A stretch of DNA of 64,000 bases, taken from IMG/VR virus record IMGVR_UViG_3300046740_000431, positions 28,027-92,026 of that record; one strand, given 5' to 3'. Positions 49,879 through 59,588 of the stretch are shown piece by piece (within the stretch, counting starts at the first letter, position 1; every line of letters begins with the position of its first letter). A program made the position numbers and the translations under genes. Origin of the DNA: a virus. The notes below the pieces were generated by a model that had not been told where the DNA came from, made no database searches, and was given only the letters and a program-made list of their open reading frames with translations.

Positions 49879-51018
49879 TCACAGCTCCTGGATGGTGATC
49901 ACGACGAAGACCCCGGCGGCCTTGATCGAATCGAGTAGCGCGTAGAGGCCGGCGAAGAACTCCTCGAGCCCGAAGTCGCGCCCGTCGTACGCCGGGGCCC
50001 GCGCCGGCGGGGCTAGCGTGTCGGGCACGTCGTACGCGGACAGCGCGCGGGTCGCCGCGGACGACGGGATCCCTACGTCATCCCCGTCCGGGTCGTCATA
50101 GGCGAACCCGTAGTCGGCAATGGCCGGCGGCATCGCGACCTCGACGATGAACGCGCCGAGGTAGTCGCTCTCGCCGAGGTACCGGTTGCGGATCGGAGAC
50201 GCCGGGCGCGGGTCGTCGTAGGCGAACAGCGTGGAGTCGAACGGCTCGCCGGGCAGCGGTCCTGCGTCGGGGGCGTCGTAGCACTCCTGGTACTCGTGCC
50301 TCCACGTCTCGATCCGGCGCCAGAACAGGCCGGGGAAGCGGCGGAAGTAGTTCGTGAGCTGCCGCATGATCGCAGCCGGCGAGACCGTGTCCGGGAGGGT
50401 CCTGATTCTGGTCTGGTAGCTCTGGTCACCTTCGCCGGGCTGCCTTGGGAGCTCGCGCTCTGAGCCCAGCACGTCGAGCGTGGCCGGTCGCCCGAGCCCA
50501 TCCGCGTCAGCGTCGTTCCTCACCCTGATCGACGGGTCCCAGAACACCGGGCTCTGCAGCGGAAGGTCGATGGTGTCGAGCTCGCCAGGCCAGGAGACGC
50601 CCTGTGGGTCGACGAACGGCCCCTTGATGTTCCACTCGTAGCCGTAGCCCAGCGCCTGAGCGGTCCCGGACGCCTGCAGCGCGCCGGCACTGAACGCCAC
50701 GTTCGAGAGCAACCGGAAGCCCTGCCCGCCGCGGCTGGCGCGCACGACCGTCCCGGCCAGCATGACGCCAGCTCCGGCGGCCGCGTTGCCGCGGTAGAAC
50801 GTCGCCGGCACGGTCGCCAGCACGCCGCCGCGCGCGGTCAGGATGTGGACGTCGCGGTCGAAGTTAACGACAGCCGACGAGCAGCGGGCCCCGACAGCGG
50901 CGGCCGCCTGGTACAGCTCGTAGCCAGGCCCGACGTCGCGCAGCGGCGCGAGATAGGAATCCGGGATCGCGCGGCCGATCGCGGCGAGCAGCTGGTCCTG
51001 TGTCAGCGGAACGAACAT
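49879..51018 (-). CDS. Baseplate wedge protein (gpI-like)
   Basis: 379 residues following the J-like gene with a TGATG overlap. LLAAIGRAIPDSYLAPLRDV, a beta-rich middle (GGVLATVPATFYRGNAAAGA, VVRASRGGQGFRLLSNVAFS), and an acidic C-terminal half ending in LEEFFAGLYALLDSIKAAGV. Order J then I is classic for P2-like baseplates, but the sequence is larger and divergent. Role inferred from order. Confidence 0.65.
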   Translation of the reverse strand: MFVPLTQDQLLAAIGRAIPDSYLAPLRDVGPGYELYQAAAAVGARCSSAVVNFDRDVHILTARGGVLATVPATFYRGNAAAGAGVMLAGTVVRASRGGQGFRLLSNVAFSAGALQASGTAQALGYGYEWNIKGPFVDPQGVSWPGELDTIDLPLQSPVFWDPSIRVRNDADADGLGRPATLDVLGSERELPRQPGEGDQSYQTRIRTLPDTVSPAAIMRQLTNYFRRFPGLFWRRIETWRHEYQECYDAPDAGPLPGEPFDSTLFAYDDPRPASPIRNRYLGESDYLGAFIVEVAMPPAIADYGFAYDDPDGDDVGIPSSAATRALSAYDVPDTLAPPARAPAYDGRDFGLEEFFAGLYALLDSIKAAGVFVVITIQEL

Positions 51019-52208
51019 CAGACGTTCGTCGCCTGGCTCTGGAGGGTCGCCTGGCTGTCGGTGGTGACCAGCGCGAGCGACGTCGCCAGCTTCTGGTACG
51101 GGCTCGTCGGGATCAGCGGGCCAACCGGGGAGGCCACCTCGTCGCCGAAGACGTCGATCCCGCTCACGCTGCGCAGGAGCGTGGGGACGACCGCCGGATC
51201 GAACGTCGTGCCCGGCTTGCTGCCGTTGATCAGCTGGACGACCAGCGTCCGCGCGAACAGCGCCACGGCGTCCGGGTTGGTCACGGTGGCCTGGAAGCGG
51301 AGGCGCAACACGACCGAGATCAGGCGAACCTGCGCGACCACGACGCGGACCGGAATCCCGTCAGCGCGGAACTCGTCGAGCGCGGCCGACACGACCTGGG
51401 CGAACGCCTGGCTCTTGACCTCGTAGGTCGGGACCGCTACCCCCTGCTTCACCAGCGCGTCGGTGAACCCGTCGGAGATCACCAGCGTTACCGATCGCGT
51501 GGGGAACCCGAACGACTGCAGCGACTCGATCGCCACGGCACGCACCACGCCGGGCACCGCGAGCGCGCCGGTCTCGATCGCCCCCTTGGTGCCGCGGCGC
51601 GCGGCGACGAAGAACAGCCTGATGCGCGTCTTGAAGTCGTCGTCGCTCTCGACGGTCGCCCCGCCGGCTGCGGCCTCCGGGTTGGTGACGGCGAGCCCGG
51701 CCGGCGCGCCGGGCACCGAGGAAGTCAAGTTGATGATCTTGCCGCTGGCCACGTTCTGGTCGAGCCCGGCGAGCGTGGACCTCGCGAGCACCTGGATCGG
51801 CCCGATTCCGCCGAGCGGGAACGGCGTGGCGACGACGGTGCGGAACTCCTGGCCCGTACCGGTCGCGCCGCGCGTCCCGGCGGGAATCGTGAACGCAACC
51901 GGAGATGCCGTCGGGAACGAGAACGCCAGGTAGACGAACGACGGCGCCGCCGGCTTCTTCTGGAGCGTGTATCGGTCCCACGCCCAGCGCTCGAGCTTCG
52001 CTCCGAACGCCGAGTCGAGCCACACACCCTCCTCCACCGCGGCGAGCTGGCCGATGACCTCCTCGCCGACGACCGCCGTCGCGTAGCCGTGGATGTTCGA
52101 GTCGGAGCCGTCGCGGTCGACCGCGTTGACCGTGAGCCGCTGGCTCCGCGACACCGCCTCGTCGCGGAACACGCGGAACAGATCTCCGGCCTTCGGGAAG
52201 TCGGGCAT
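51018..52208 (-). CDS. Baseplate J-like protein
   Basis: 396 residues. Patterns ESDDDFKTRIRLFFVAARRG, TKGAIETGALAVPGVVRAVA and the long beta/alpha middle are characteristic of baseplate J/gp47 proteins that form the wedge ring. It follows the gp25-like gene and precedes the gpI-like gene. Confidence 0.85.
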   Translation of the reverse strand: MPDFPKAGDLFRVFRDEAVSRSQRLTVNAVDRDGSDSNIHGYATAVVGEEVIGQLAAVEEGVWLDSAFGAKLERWAWDRYTLQKKPAAPSFVYLAFSFPTASPVAFTIPAGTRGATGTGQEFRTVVATPFPLGGIGPIQVLARSTLAGLDQNVASGKIINLTSSVPGAPAGLAVTNPEAAAGGATVESDDDFKTRIRLFFVAARRGTKGAIETGALAVPGVVRAVAIESLQSFGFPTRSVTLVISDGFTDALVKQGVAVPTYEVKSQAFAQVVSAALDEFRADGIPVRVVVAQVRLISVVLRLRFQATVTNPDAVALFARTLVVQLINGSKPGTTFDPAVVPTLLRSVSGIDVFGDEVASPVGPLIPTSPYQKLATSLALVTTDSQATLQSQATNV

Positions 52209-53069
52209 TCACATCTCCACGATCCGGCCGGCGACGGCCCCCATGCGCATGTTGATCGTCGTGCCGCCCGAGGCCTGGATCGCCAGCTGGATCACGGCCA
52301 CGCCGCTGCGGTCGAGCATCCCGTGCGCGACCGCGCGGGCGACGTCGGGCTCCTGTTCTGCCTGCTGCTCGATGTCGCGCAGGATCGTCTGCAGGTCCCC
52401 GCCGCTCGAGATCGGCTCCTTCTCGGCGATGAGCACCCCGTACTCGGGGAGATGACGGAACGAGCCGCGCCTGGTGTTCATGCGGCGCAGCACGAGCTTC
52501 CTGGTGAGCGGGACGCCGGCCTCGGTCGTGAAGTCGCCATCGTCGGAGATCTGCAGCGTCCCGGCGGCGCCGAGCCCGCGGTCGAGCTGGAACGGCGGGT
52601 TCGCGAGATCGCGGTCTCGGAAGTCCTCGGCCCGCGCTCGCTCAACGGGATCCATCGTCTGGACGACGCCGTCGAAGTCCGCGCTATTGGGCAGCGTCAC
52701 TGCGAAGCCGTCGACCGACAGCAGACCGACGGCGGTCACCGTGTGGCGATCGAGGTGGTCGCCGAGCGCGTCGAGCGTCACCAGGTCGACGGAGGTCGCG
52801 TCGTGCATCGAGGCCGCGATCACCACGATCGCCTGGCCCATGGTGTCGTTCTGCACCGTCCAGGTCAGCGGGTTGAGCGCGTCACCGGTCGAGAACTCAT
52901 CGCTGTGCAGCGGCTCTGCACTGAGCAGGACGCGAACGCCGTGCGTGGAGATCGCGAATGCGCCGGCCACCGTGATGGTGGTCGGGCTGCTGCCGTACGC
53001 CCCGAGCCCATACGGGCTGCTACCGAATCCCACGACTGCGATGATCCCGGCGAGATCACCGACGGGCAA
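52209..53069 (-). CDS. gp25-like baseplate wedge protein
   Basis: 286 residues from a TTG start. The C-terminal half has TRRGSFRHLPEYGVLIAEKE, SGGDLQTILRDIEQQAEQEP and DVARAVAHGMLD, matching gp25/gpW-type wedge proteins. The N-terminal half (FGSSPYGLGAYGSSPTTITV, LTWTVQNDTMGQAIVVIAAS) is an extra domain. Start codon TTG is weakly supported. Confidence 0.7.
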   Translation of the reverse strand: MPVGDLAGIIAVVGFGSSPYGLGAYGSSPTTITVAGAFAISTHGVRVLLSAEPLHSDEFSTGDALNPLTWTVQNDTMGQAIVVIAASMHDATSVDLVTLDALGDHLDRHTVTAVGLLSVDGFAVTLPNSADFDGVVQTMDPVERARAEDFRDRDLANPPFQLDRGLGAAGTLQISDDGDFTTEAGVPLTRKLVLRRMNTRRGSFRHLPEYGVLIAEKEPISSGGDLQTILRDIEQQAEQEPDVARAVAHGMLDRSGVAVIQLAIQASGGTTINMRMGAVAGRIVEM

Positions 53070-53075
53070 GGCCGG

Positions 53076-53690
53076 TCACTTCGTGGTCGACAGCTGCGAG
53101 CAACCGGGCGTCACCGCGGGCGTCGTGGCGACCAGCGACGTCGCGGCAGACGGGCCAGCGGTGACGCCTGGGACCTGGTGGATGTGAGTGTTGTAGTCGC
53201 CCGTGATGAAGGCGTCGAGATCGCTTCGCCTGACGATCGGATCATCCGCGTCGTCTCCGCCGTGCCGGATCTTCCCGCCGCCGCGCGCCTCGAGGACGAT
53301 GTCGCCGCCGCCCTGGACGATGATCCGCACGTTCTGTCCTGGCTTGACCACGAGCACCACGTCGTCGGGGTTGTCGATCACGTCGTCCGGCGGCGGGTCG
53401 CCCTCGTCCCACACGGCCCCGACCACACGAGCTCCGGCGTTGAAGACGCCGTCGGGGACCGCGAGCAGCACGGTCTGATCGAGGTCGACGGGGAGATGCA
53501 GGCCGTAGCCTGGGCCTCCGTACGGCGGTGACACCGCGGCTGTTTCCGGGACCCCGTCAACCGTGATGACGTCGACGTGGATGCCTTTCTCGGTCACGTC
53601 TACCGCCGTGACGATCCCGAGGTCGACGAACTTCCGCGGGTCGATCCGCGGCCGCGAAATTGCGTTGGCGAGCTTGGCTACGTCGGTCAT
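53076..53690 (-). CDS. Baseplate spike/puncturing protein (gpV/gp45-like)
   Basis: 204 residues. N-terminal OB-like strand set (GIVTAVDVTEKGIHVDVITV), QTVLLAVPDGVFNAGARVVG, then the beta-helix tip with NTHIHQVPG near residue 170. The HxH motif coordinates iron at the tip of contractile spikes. Location before the gpD-like hub supports a puncturing role. Confidence 0.85.
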   Translation of the reverse strand: MTDVAKLANAISRPRIDPRKFVDLGIVTAVDVTEKGIHVDVITVDGVPETAAVSPPYGGPGYGLHLPVDLDQTVLLAVPDGVFNAGARVVGAVWDEGDPPPDDVIDNPDDVVLVVKPGQNVRIIVQGGGDIVLEARGGGKIRHGGDDADDPIVRRSDLDAFITGDYNTHIHQVPGVTAGPSAATSLVATTPAVTPGCSQLSTTK

Positions 53691-55810
53691 TTGTTCCTCG
53701 GTCTGGTCGGCCTGGTGTCCGGCGTCACCGGGGCCGGCCCGAGCGTGCCGTCGAACAGGTTGAGGTGTGGGAGGACGGTGGCTGCGTTGTTCGCGGTGGT
53801 CCCGGTTCCGGTCGGGACCGGCGTTCGCTTCGGCCCCTTGGGGTCGACGTTGGCTTTCTTGCCGCCGCCGGCGACCTTCACCGGTCGTGTCCGCACCCCG
53901 GACGGGCTGGGCGACGCGACGTCAGAAACCGCAGGCTCGAAGTGTCGCGGGATCACGTAGTTCTGGAACTGCAGAGACGTCTTGACTCCCTTGTCCCAGT
54001 CGAAGGTGACACCCACGACCTGGTAGTAGCGGATGACCTCGCGGATCGCGCCGCGCGACAACCCGACTAGCGCGCGCGCCAGGGCCAGGTCCCCGAGGAT
54101 CGTGTGCAGCTGGTCGACCTCCTGCGCGAACGTCAGGCGGGCGAGGTTGTTGACGTCGGCCGCGATCGGAAGCGACGCCTGGAGCGCGCTCGCGTCCGTG
54201 ACGAACTCGATCGGCTCGAGCGGCCTGAGGCGCAGTAGGTCCGGGTCGTCGTTGCTACCTCCGAAGCTAGCCAGGTTCCCGGTCTCGGCGGTCCCGCCGG
54301 TCTCCCCGCGGCCCATCTCCTCGTAGATGCCTCGGGCGATCTGGGTCAGCTGGTCGACCGACCTGATCCCCCACATGGGCACGCGCAGGAGCTCGGATTC
54401 CGCCTTCGCCTCCGCCGCTCCTGACCCGGCCGGCGGCCACTGCCCGAAGATCAGGCGTTGCTTCCCCTGCGCGCGGTCGTCGAACGAGATCGTCTGCACC
54501 GTGGGGACGATGGTCACGCCACCGAACTTGCGCTGGACCTTGATGCGCTTGATCTCGCGACCGAGCACGAGCCGCCGGACCCTGACCTGTTCGGACCCGA
54601 CCTGTCTCGACTTCCCGTTCGCGAACGGCGCCGGGATCTTGGAGCCCGGGTCGACGATGTCGAAGATCCGATGGATTGGGCGGATCCAGAGCATCGAGCC
54701 GATGATGTGCGGCATCGCCCCGACGAGCTCGCAGTAGTTGGTGATGAGGTCCCAGTAGGTCGCCTTGCCGCCATTCTCCGGCGTCGACTGGGTCGCCTTG
54801 TCGCCGGTTGCTACGCCAGCGGCGCCGCCACTCGCCTCCTTGGTCTTCGCGGTGGGCGAGGATGCCGCCTTCGCGCGCACGGCGGTCATGCCGTCTACCG
54901 TGCCCGGCGACGGGACGATGCCGTTCGGCCACTCGGTCTCGTTGGTGGCGACCGTGAGTCGGAACCCGTGCTCGAACGGGATGGTCTGGAGGAGGTCCGC
55001 GATCACGTCATTGATCGGCTGGTCGAGCTTCACCTTGGCGACCTGCGCGGCGACGTACTTGGTATCCAGCAGGATGGCGCGGATCTCGCGGCCCTCGATG
55101 GTGATCGTGGCGCCGTTCTCCCCGTGGTCGACGTCCCACGTGTCGGCGGTTGCGTAGAAGAGGAGCGTGCCCTCGTTCACGTCCTTCCGGCCGGTGAACG
55201 GATCGATCATGTCGGTGGTGGTCTTGAGGATCGACAACGGCCGTCCGTCCTCGTCGACGGCGCCGCGCATGCCGCGCGCGAAGTCCTCGGCGCTCACTGC
55301 ACCCAGGTGGATCTCGACGCCGACCGCGCGCATGAGCTGCGGGTCGATCGGGAACTCCACGTAGTCGAAGGTCAGCGAGAAGGTCGGCGCCGAGCGCGGA
55401 TGTGGGAGCGTGAACGTCCCCTTCTTCGGCACCCGGTTGGCGATCACGGTGAAGCCGTCCGTACCGAACGTGAGCGGCTCGATCTCGGTGCGCGGGATGT
55501 TGGAGCTCGTGCGCTGGGAGGTGGCGCCGGCGCCGGGCGTCAGCGCGTTGGACGGCAGCGTCAGGTCGGCGGCGGCGAGCGCCCGGTTGTCGAGCGCGCG
55601 GCGCGGCCGGTGCTTTCCTGTGTCGCTGACGCGCGGCGCGCTGTCGCCCTGGGTCGTGCTCGTGCCCAGGATGCGCGCCTCCTGGGTCTGCGCCGTCAGC
55701 GCGTCGAACGAGATCTCGTCGCGGGGCTTCTGGATCTGGAGCGCCTCGTCGAAGCGGATCACCAGCTTGACGACGCACGACGGGTACCACGACAGGTCGA
55801 TGCCGCTCAC
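53687..55810 (-). CDS. Baseplate hub (gpD-like) protein
   Basis: 707 residues from a GTG overlapping the LysM gene stop. SGIDLSWYPSCVVKLVIRFD, TFGTDGFTVIANRVPKKGTF, AVGVEIHLGAVSAEDFARGM and ATITIEGREIRAILLDTKYV fit late-control gpD/gp27-type hub domains. The C-terminal 100 residues are Pro/Gly-rich. A large, divergent hub connecting tube and spike. Confidence 0.8.
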   Translation of the reverse strand: MSGIDLSWYPSCVVKLVIRFDEALQIQKPRDEISFDALTAQTQEARILGTSTTQGDSAPRVSDTGKHRPRRALDNRALAAADLTLPSNALTPGAGATSQRTSSNIPRTEIEPLTFGTDGFTVIANRVPKKGTFTLPHPRSAPTFSLTFDYVEFPIDPQLMRAVGVEIHLGAVSAEDFARGMRGAVDEDGRPLSILKTTTDMIDPFTGRKDVNEGTLLFYATADTWDVDHGENGATITIEGREIRAILLDTKYVAAQVAKVKLDQPINDVIADLLQTIPFEHGFRLTVATNETEWPNGIVPSPGTVDGMTAVRAKAASSPTAKTKEASGGAAGVATGDKATQSTPENGGKATYWDLITNYCELVGAMPHIIGSMLWIRPIHRIFDIVDPGSKIPAPFANGKSRQVGSEQVRVRRLVLGREIKRIKVQRKFGGVTIVPTVQTISFDDRAQGKQRLIFGQWPPAGSGAAEAKAESELLRVPMWGIRSVDQLTQIARGIYEEMGRGETGGTAETGNLASFGGSNDDPDLLRLRPLEPIEFVTDASALQASLPIAADVNNLARLTFAQEVDQLHTILGDLALARALVGLSRGAIREVIRYYQVVGVTFDWDKGVKTSLQFQNYVIPRHFEPAVSDVASPSPSGVRTRPVKVAGGGKKANVDPKGPKRTPVPTGTGTTANNAATVLPHLNLFDGTLGPAPVTPDTRPTRPRNK

Positions 55811-57198
55811 GACGAGGTACCTGCGTTGGGCACGAAGATCATCGTGCCGGCCGGAGGGCTCACCGTGTCGAGCGCGTTGTAGCGCCGCAGCCGCTCCCAG
55901 TCCTCCGAGTTGCCGTACCACTCGAGCGCCACGTCTCGGAGGTCTTGCTGGTCGCGCAGCACGACCACACCGACGGAATCAGCCTCGAGCTGCCGGAGCG
56001 CCGCGAAGCGCTGGCGCGCCGCCACGTGGCGCATCTTGCGCGCGAGCTGGACCGCAGCGCGATTCTGGCAGGCGGCGGCGATGGACGCGCCCGGGTCGGA
56101 GTTGATCAGGGAGTCGGCGAGCCTGCCCGAGCGCCCGAGGTCGATGTCCGAGAGCGCATCGCGCGAGAACGCGTCGGGCGTGATCGAAGTTGGGTCCTGC
56201 GCCGCCAGCATCGCCGGGTAGACGACGCCGTCGAGCGTGTCGATCAGCTGCTGCGCCTGGTCGCGAACGTACGTCGCGATCGTGGTGGCGCGGCGGAGCG
56301 AGTCCGTCGTGTCCGAGATCGCCGAGATCCGCGTCTCGATGGCGTCGCCGATCCCGGACACGGCGCCCTCGATCGTGCCGATGAGACCGTCGATCGCGTC
56401 CGCGAACGACGGGTCGAGGTCGTCGATGCCGTCGAAGTTGGTCCCGTCGTGCAGGTCCGTAGCCGCCGATCTGAACTCCGAGGCCAATCCGGTCAGCGTC
56501 GTCCGCGCCGGCGAGGGCAGTCCGGTGCGCTCGTCTCGCGACATCCACTTGAAGGTGGCCTTCCACACGACGTCGTGGAGGTCGATCCAGTCCTGCTCGA
56601 AGGTGGTCAGCCGACCGGTCCTTCGGAGGTGTGCCCACTGCACCCGGAGCGGTCGCCCGCTGTAGGCGATGTCCTCGAACAGCTCGGCGAGGTCGCGCGC
56701 CGTGAGCAGGCTGCTCGTGACCGATAGCGGGCTATCTGCCGGGACCGACACCCCGTCCGGTACGAAGTCCTGCAGGATCGCCTGGGGCCCGCCGGAGACG
56801 TCGCCGAGAAAGCGGTCCTTCCACGCCCCGTTCATCTCGGTCGGCATCTCGCGACCGCCGAGCACGGTCTGGTTGATCCTCGGGTATCCGGTGTACTCGC
56901 CTTCGTCGATCCGCTGCTCGGAGGTGAACTTGAGGCTTCCCTTGTAGGGCAACGCGCGGCCGCTCAGCTGGATGATGCGGCCGTGCCCGGTCAACTCCGT
57001 GATCACCAGCGGCGGGTTGTCGGATCCTGCCTGCGCGATGGCCTCGGCGAGGGTCAGGTTCCGGTTGCCCGGTGCCCGAACCACGGTGAGCACGGGCGCC
57101 CCGACCCCGATAGCGCGGCCGATGGAGACGTTCGGCACCCTCGGTGTCTGGCGCTGCGCCGTTGCCTTCCCGATGGTGACCTGTGGGATCTTCGGCAT
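55807..57198 (-). CDS. LysM-domain baseplate hub protein
   Basis: 463 residues. N-terminal beta domain (LTVVRAPGNRNLTLAEAIAQ, PPLVITELTGHGRIIQLSGR), middle helical region, and a C-terminal LysM-like motif (VVVLRDQQDLRDVALEWYGN, WERLRRYNALDTVSPPAGTM). Phage proteins with this LysM act as hub or tube-initiating proteins near the tape measure. Follows the tape measure directly. Confidence 0.82.
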   Translation of the reverse strand: MPKIPQVTIGKATAQRQTPRVPNVSIGRAIGVGAPVLTVVRAPGNRNLTLAEAIAQAGSDNPPLVITELTGHGRIIQLSGRALPYKGSLKFTSEQRIDEGEYTGYPRINQTVLGGREMPTEMNGAWKDRFLGDVSGGPQAILQDFVPDGVSVPADSPLSVTSSLLTARDLAELFEDIAYSGRPLRVQWAHLRRTGRLTTFEQDWIDLHDVVWKATFKWMSRDERTGLPSPARTTLTGLASEFRSAATDLHDGTNFDGIDDLDPSFADAIDGLIGTIEGAVSGIGDAIETRISAISDTTDSLRRATTIATYVRDQAQQLIDTLDGVVYPAMLAAQDPTSITPDAFSRDALSDIDLGRSGRLADSLINSDPGASIAAACQNRAAVQLARKMRHVAARQRFAALRQLEADSVGVVVLRDQQDLRDVALEWYGNSEDWERLRRYNALDTVSPPAGTMIFVPNAGTSS

Positions 57199-57201
57199 GG
57201 G

Positions 57202-58845
57202 TCACCGGAACGAGAACAGCGGGCGAACCCCGGAGTCGAGCCGGCGCTCGCCCAGGCGAGCGAGATCGTCACCGAACGCCACGGCCACGCGCCCGCCGTC
57301 GATCCCTGGTGGGAAGTTGTTGTTGATCTCGAACTTGCTGCCCCTGAAGTCCTGATACGTGCCGGCGCCCGCCGCGCTCGCGGTGCCGCGCTTGCCGTCG
57401 TCGGCGGCTGAGCTCGCGCCGTTGAGGTCGATCTTGTCGATGCTGACCCCGGGAAGCTTGTTGATCAGCCCGATCACCTTGTTGACGATCCAGATGATCG
57501 CGTCCATCACGGCGTTGATCACGTCGCCGAGGAAGCCGATGTACTTGACGATGATCAGGATCTGAAACAGGAGCGCCCCGGCGAAGACGCTCACGATCGG
57601 CTTGATCGCTTCCCACAGCTTCCCGAGCACGGCGATCACCTTGGTGATGATCCCGCGCCCGGTCTCGACGATCCCGCCGAACGCCTTCACGAACATGTCG
57701 CGGATGCCCCACACGTTTCGCTTGAGCATCTCGAACGCCACGATCAGGACCGTGATCACCGCGCCGATGATCCCCAGGCGTCCGGCGACCGTGCTGATGA
57801 TCCTGATGATGGGACCTCCGGCGGTCGCGAACATGCCGATCCCGGGGTTGGCTGCTTTGGCGGCGAAGAAGTCCATCCCGCCGGCCGCGCCGGCGCGGCG
57901 CTCCATGAACCCCATAGCGCCGCTGAACAGCTGCTTCCCTCGACCGACGATCCCCATCTTCTCCGACGAGACCAGGTTGACGGCCTTCGAGGCGATCAGC
58001 AGCGCCAGGTACGTCTTCGCGGCCTTGACCACGAGGTCCATGTGGCTCGACAGCCCCTTGCCGATCGCGGCTACGACCGGGCCGATGTCGTCGAACATGC
58101 TCTTGATGGCCTGCAGGGACGCGGTGATCGCCGGGATCAGGTTCTTGTAGAACACGCCGATCAGGTCACCGAACGCGTCGCCGAGCTCGCGCCTGACCTG
58201 GAGCATCTGCCGGTAGCTCTCGAGCGTGGCGTCGTTGATCGCGTCGGCGCCCGCGATCGTGTCGTCCTGGATAGCCTTGAGCTTGTCGGGGCCCTGCTTG
58301 AGCATCGACATCATCGCCGCGGCCTGCGACCTGGGTAGGCCGAACCCCTGGATCATCTCGTTGATGTCGAGCTTCCCGTCGACGGCCGCCTTCGACAGCG
58401 CGACGATCCGCTTCTCGGGCCCATCCTTGATCGAGACCCCGAGGTCTTTGTACAGCTTGTTCAGCTTCTGGGTGGTGGCACCGACGCCGGCCATCCCGTC
58501 CTCGAGCTTGGCGCCCTTCGCGGTCATCGACGTGATGATCCGCTCGGCAGATCCCATCTCGATGCCGGAGAGCTCGAACATGTCGAACAGCGAGTGCGCC
58601 TTCTCGGCCGCCAGGCCGGTCATGTCGTGCACGCGCATGACGGCCTGGTAGAGCTGGTCGACGTCGTGGACCCCTTCGGCGATCTTCCACATCCCAGCGA
58701 TCCCGCTGGCGGCGCCGACGATCTCGCCGAGCCCGTGGAATGACGCCATGACGTTCTTCGCGGACTTCGCGAGCATGCTGAGCTTGCTCGCGGCAGCGTC
58801 CGCGCCGTCGATGACGATCTTTTCCCTGAGCTCTACCTCGCTCAT
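57202..58845 (-). CDS. Tail tape measure protein
   Basis: 547 residues. Helical N-terminus with SKLSMLAKSAKNVMASFHGL, Met/Ala-rich helices, then several hydrophobic membrane-like segments (IRIISTVAGRLGIIGAVITV, FAGALLFQILIIVKYIGFLG, AVMDAIIWIVNKVIGLINKL) and a polar C-terminus. Short for a tape measure, implying a tail of modest length. It follows the frameshifted chaperone, as expected. Confidence 0.88.
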   Translation of the reverse strand: MSEVELREKIVIDGADAAASKLSMLAKSAKNVMASFHGLGEIVGAASGIAGMWKIAEGVHDVDQLYQAVMRVHDMTGLAAEKAHSLFDMFELSGIEMGSAERIITSMTAKGAKLEDGMAGVGATTQKLNKLYKDLGVSIKDGPEKRIVALSKAAVDGKLDINEMIQGFGLPRSQAAAMMSMLKQGPDKLKAIQDDTIAGADAINDATLESYRQMLQVRRELGDAFGDLIGVFYKNLIPAITASLQAIKSMFDDIGPVVAAIGKGLSSHMDLVVKAAKTYLALLIASKAVNLVSSEKMGIVGRGKQLFSGAMGFMERRAGAAGGMDFFAAKAANPGIGMFATAGGPIIRIISTVAGRLGIIGAVITVLIVAFEMLKRNVWGIRDMFVKAFGGIVETGRGIITKVIAVLGKLWEAIKPIVSVFAGALLFQILIIVKYIGFLGDVINAVMDAIIWIVNKVIGLINKLPGVSIDKIDLNGASSAADDGKRGTASAAGAGTYQDFRGSKFEINNNFPPGIDGGRVAVAFGDDLARLGERRLDSGVRPLFSFR

Positions 58846-58846
58846 T

Positions 58847-59119
58847 TCATCTCTTCCTGGCGGCTTCCGCCTGCTTGCGCTCCTCTTCGAGGAGCTCGTG
58901 AACCTGGTCGGCCCAGGACAACAGGGTGACGGTCGGCTCGTGCTGGGCTTCGGTGGCCGGCTGCCGGCCGTAGCGCGAGAGGTACATCAGGAGGCGGTCG
59001 ACGTTGCGGGCGTACTCGGCGGGCGTCCGGTACATCTTCGCCAGGCGAAGCGAGTACAGGACGCCGAATGGGATGAGCGGCCGACGGGTTACGCCCGGAT
59101 CCGTCGGCTCTTGATAAAA
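58847..59119 (-). CDS. Tail assembly chaperone GT extension, reached by -1 frameshift
   Basis: Frame -1 relative to the upstream chaperone, open from the slip site to a TGA just before the tape-measure ATG. The fused reading is ...STARSF / YQEPTDPGVTRRPLIPFGVL..., followed by LRLAKMYRTPAEYARNVDRL and a coiled-coil tail ending EERKQAEAARKR. There is no good independent start. The product would be a longer G-T protein that binds the tape measure. Confidence 0.7.
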   Translation of the reverse strand, partial: FYQEPTDPGVTRRPLIPFGVLYSLRLAKMYRTPAEYARNVDRLLMYLSRYGRQPATEAQHEPTVTLLSWADQVHELLEEERKQAEAARKR

Positions 59120-59538
59120 CTCCGAGCGGTCGACGCGTTCGGGACGGCGATGTCGGAGTACGCCTGGATCGTGAGCTGGCGGAGCTTCGGGTGCATCTGG
59201 GCCCACAGCTCCTCGCTGGAGCCGTCGTGCTGGTGAACCTCGATGTACTCGCCGGTCTCGTTGATCACGCCGGCGATGGACCGGCGCGCCAGCTGGTAGG
59301 CCAGGTCGATCGACTCGGTGCCAGACGCGGTGGTCGCCGCCTTCTCCTCGAGCGGCGTGAGGAGCTTGAGGCAGATCGTGCGGATCGATCCGAAGCTCGT
59401 GGTGACGTAGCTGAGCAGCCGCTCCTCGTCGTCCGGCACGTCGTACTCGGCGATCGTGCGCGGCCGCGGCGCGGCGTCGATGAGCCCTGGAATGGGCCCG
59501 GGGCGGGCGCCGTTGCCGGTGCGGTTGTGGTTAGCCAT
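59089..59538 (-). CDS. Tail assembly chaperone (G)
   Basis: 149 residues from ATG 59538 with AAGGA upstream. Helical protein with DVPDDEERLLSYVTTSFGSI, RTICLKLLTPLEEKAATTAS and ESIDLAYQLARRSIAGVINE, ending SFIKSRRIRA. Located between tube and tape measure, where gpG lies. The AGT-TTT-ATC codons 8 triplets before the stop allow -1 slippage into the T frame. Confidence 0.8.
   Translation of the reverse strand: MANHNRTGNGARPGPIPGLIDAAPRPRTIAEYDVPDDEERLLSYVTTSFGSIRTICLKLLTPLEEKAATTASGTESIDLAYQLARRSIAGVINETGEYIEVHQHDGSSEELWAQMHPKLRQLTIQAYSDIAVPNASTARSFIKSRRIRA
59113..59121 (-). other. Candidate -1 frameshift site T TTT A
   Basis: On the coding strand the bases read AGT TTT ATC, with TTTT at 59116-59119. 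The Phe codon can shift back to TTT, giving TTT TAT CAA in the -1 frame. The codons before are not a full X XXY YYZ heptamer. It lies about 8 codons before the zero-frame stop, the usual position in chaperone genes. Confidence 0.55.
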
Positions 59539-59588
59539 GTTGGATCCTTCTGCCGGCTGGGGTCCGCGGCCGGCGCGCAGGTAGAATG

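Noticed and set aside
51000-53531. Plus-strand frame of 843 codons over the baseplate genes
   Set aside because: Antisense shadow of the J-like, gp25-like and spike genes, with Arg/Asp/His-rich composition and no domains.
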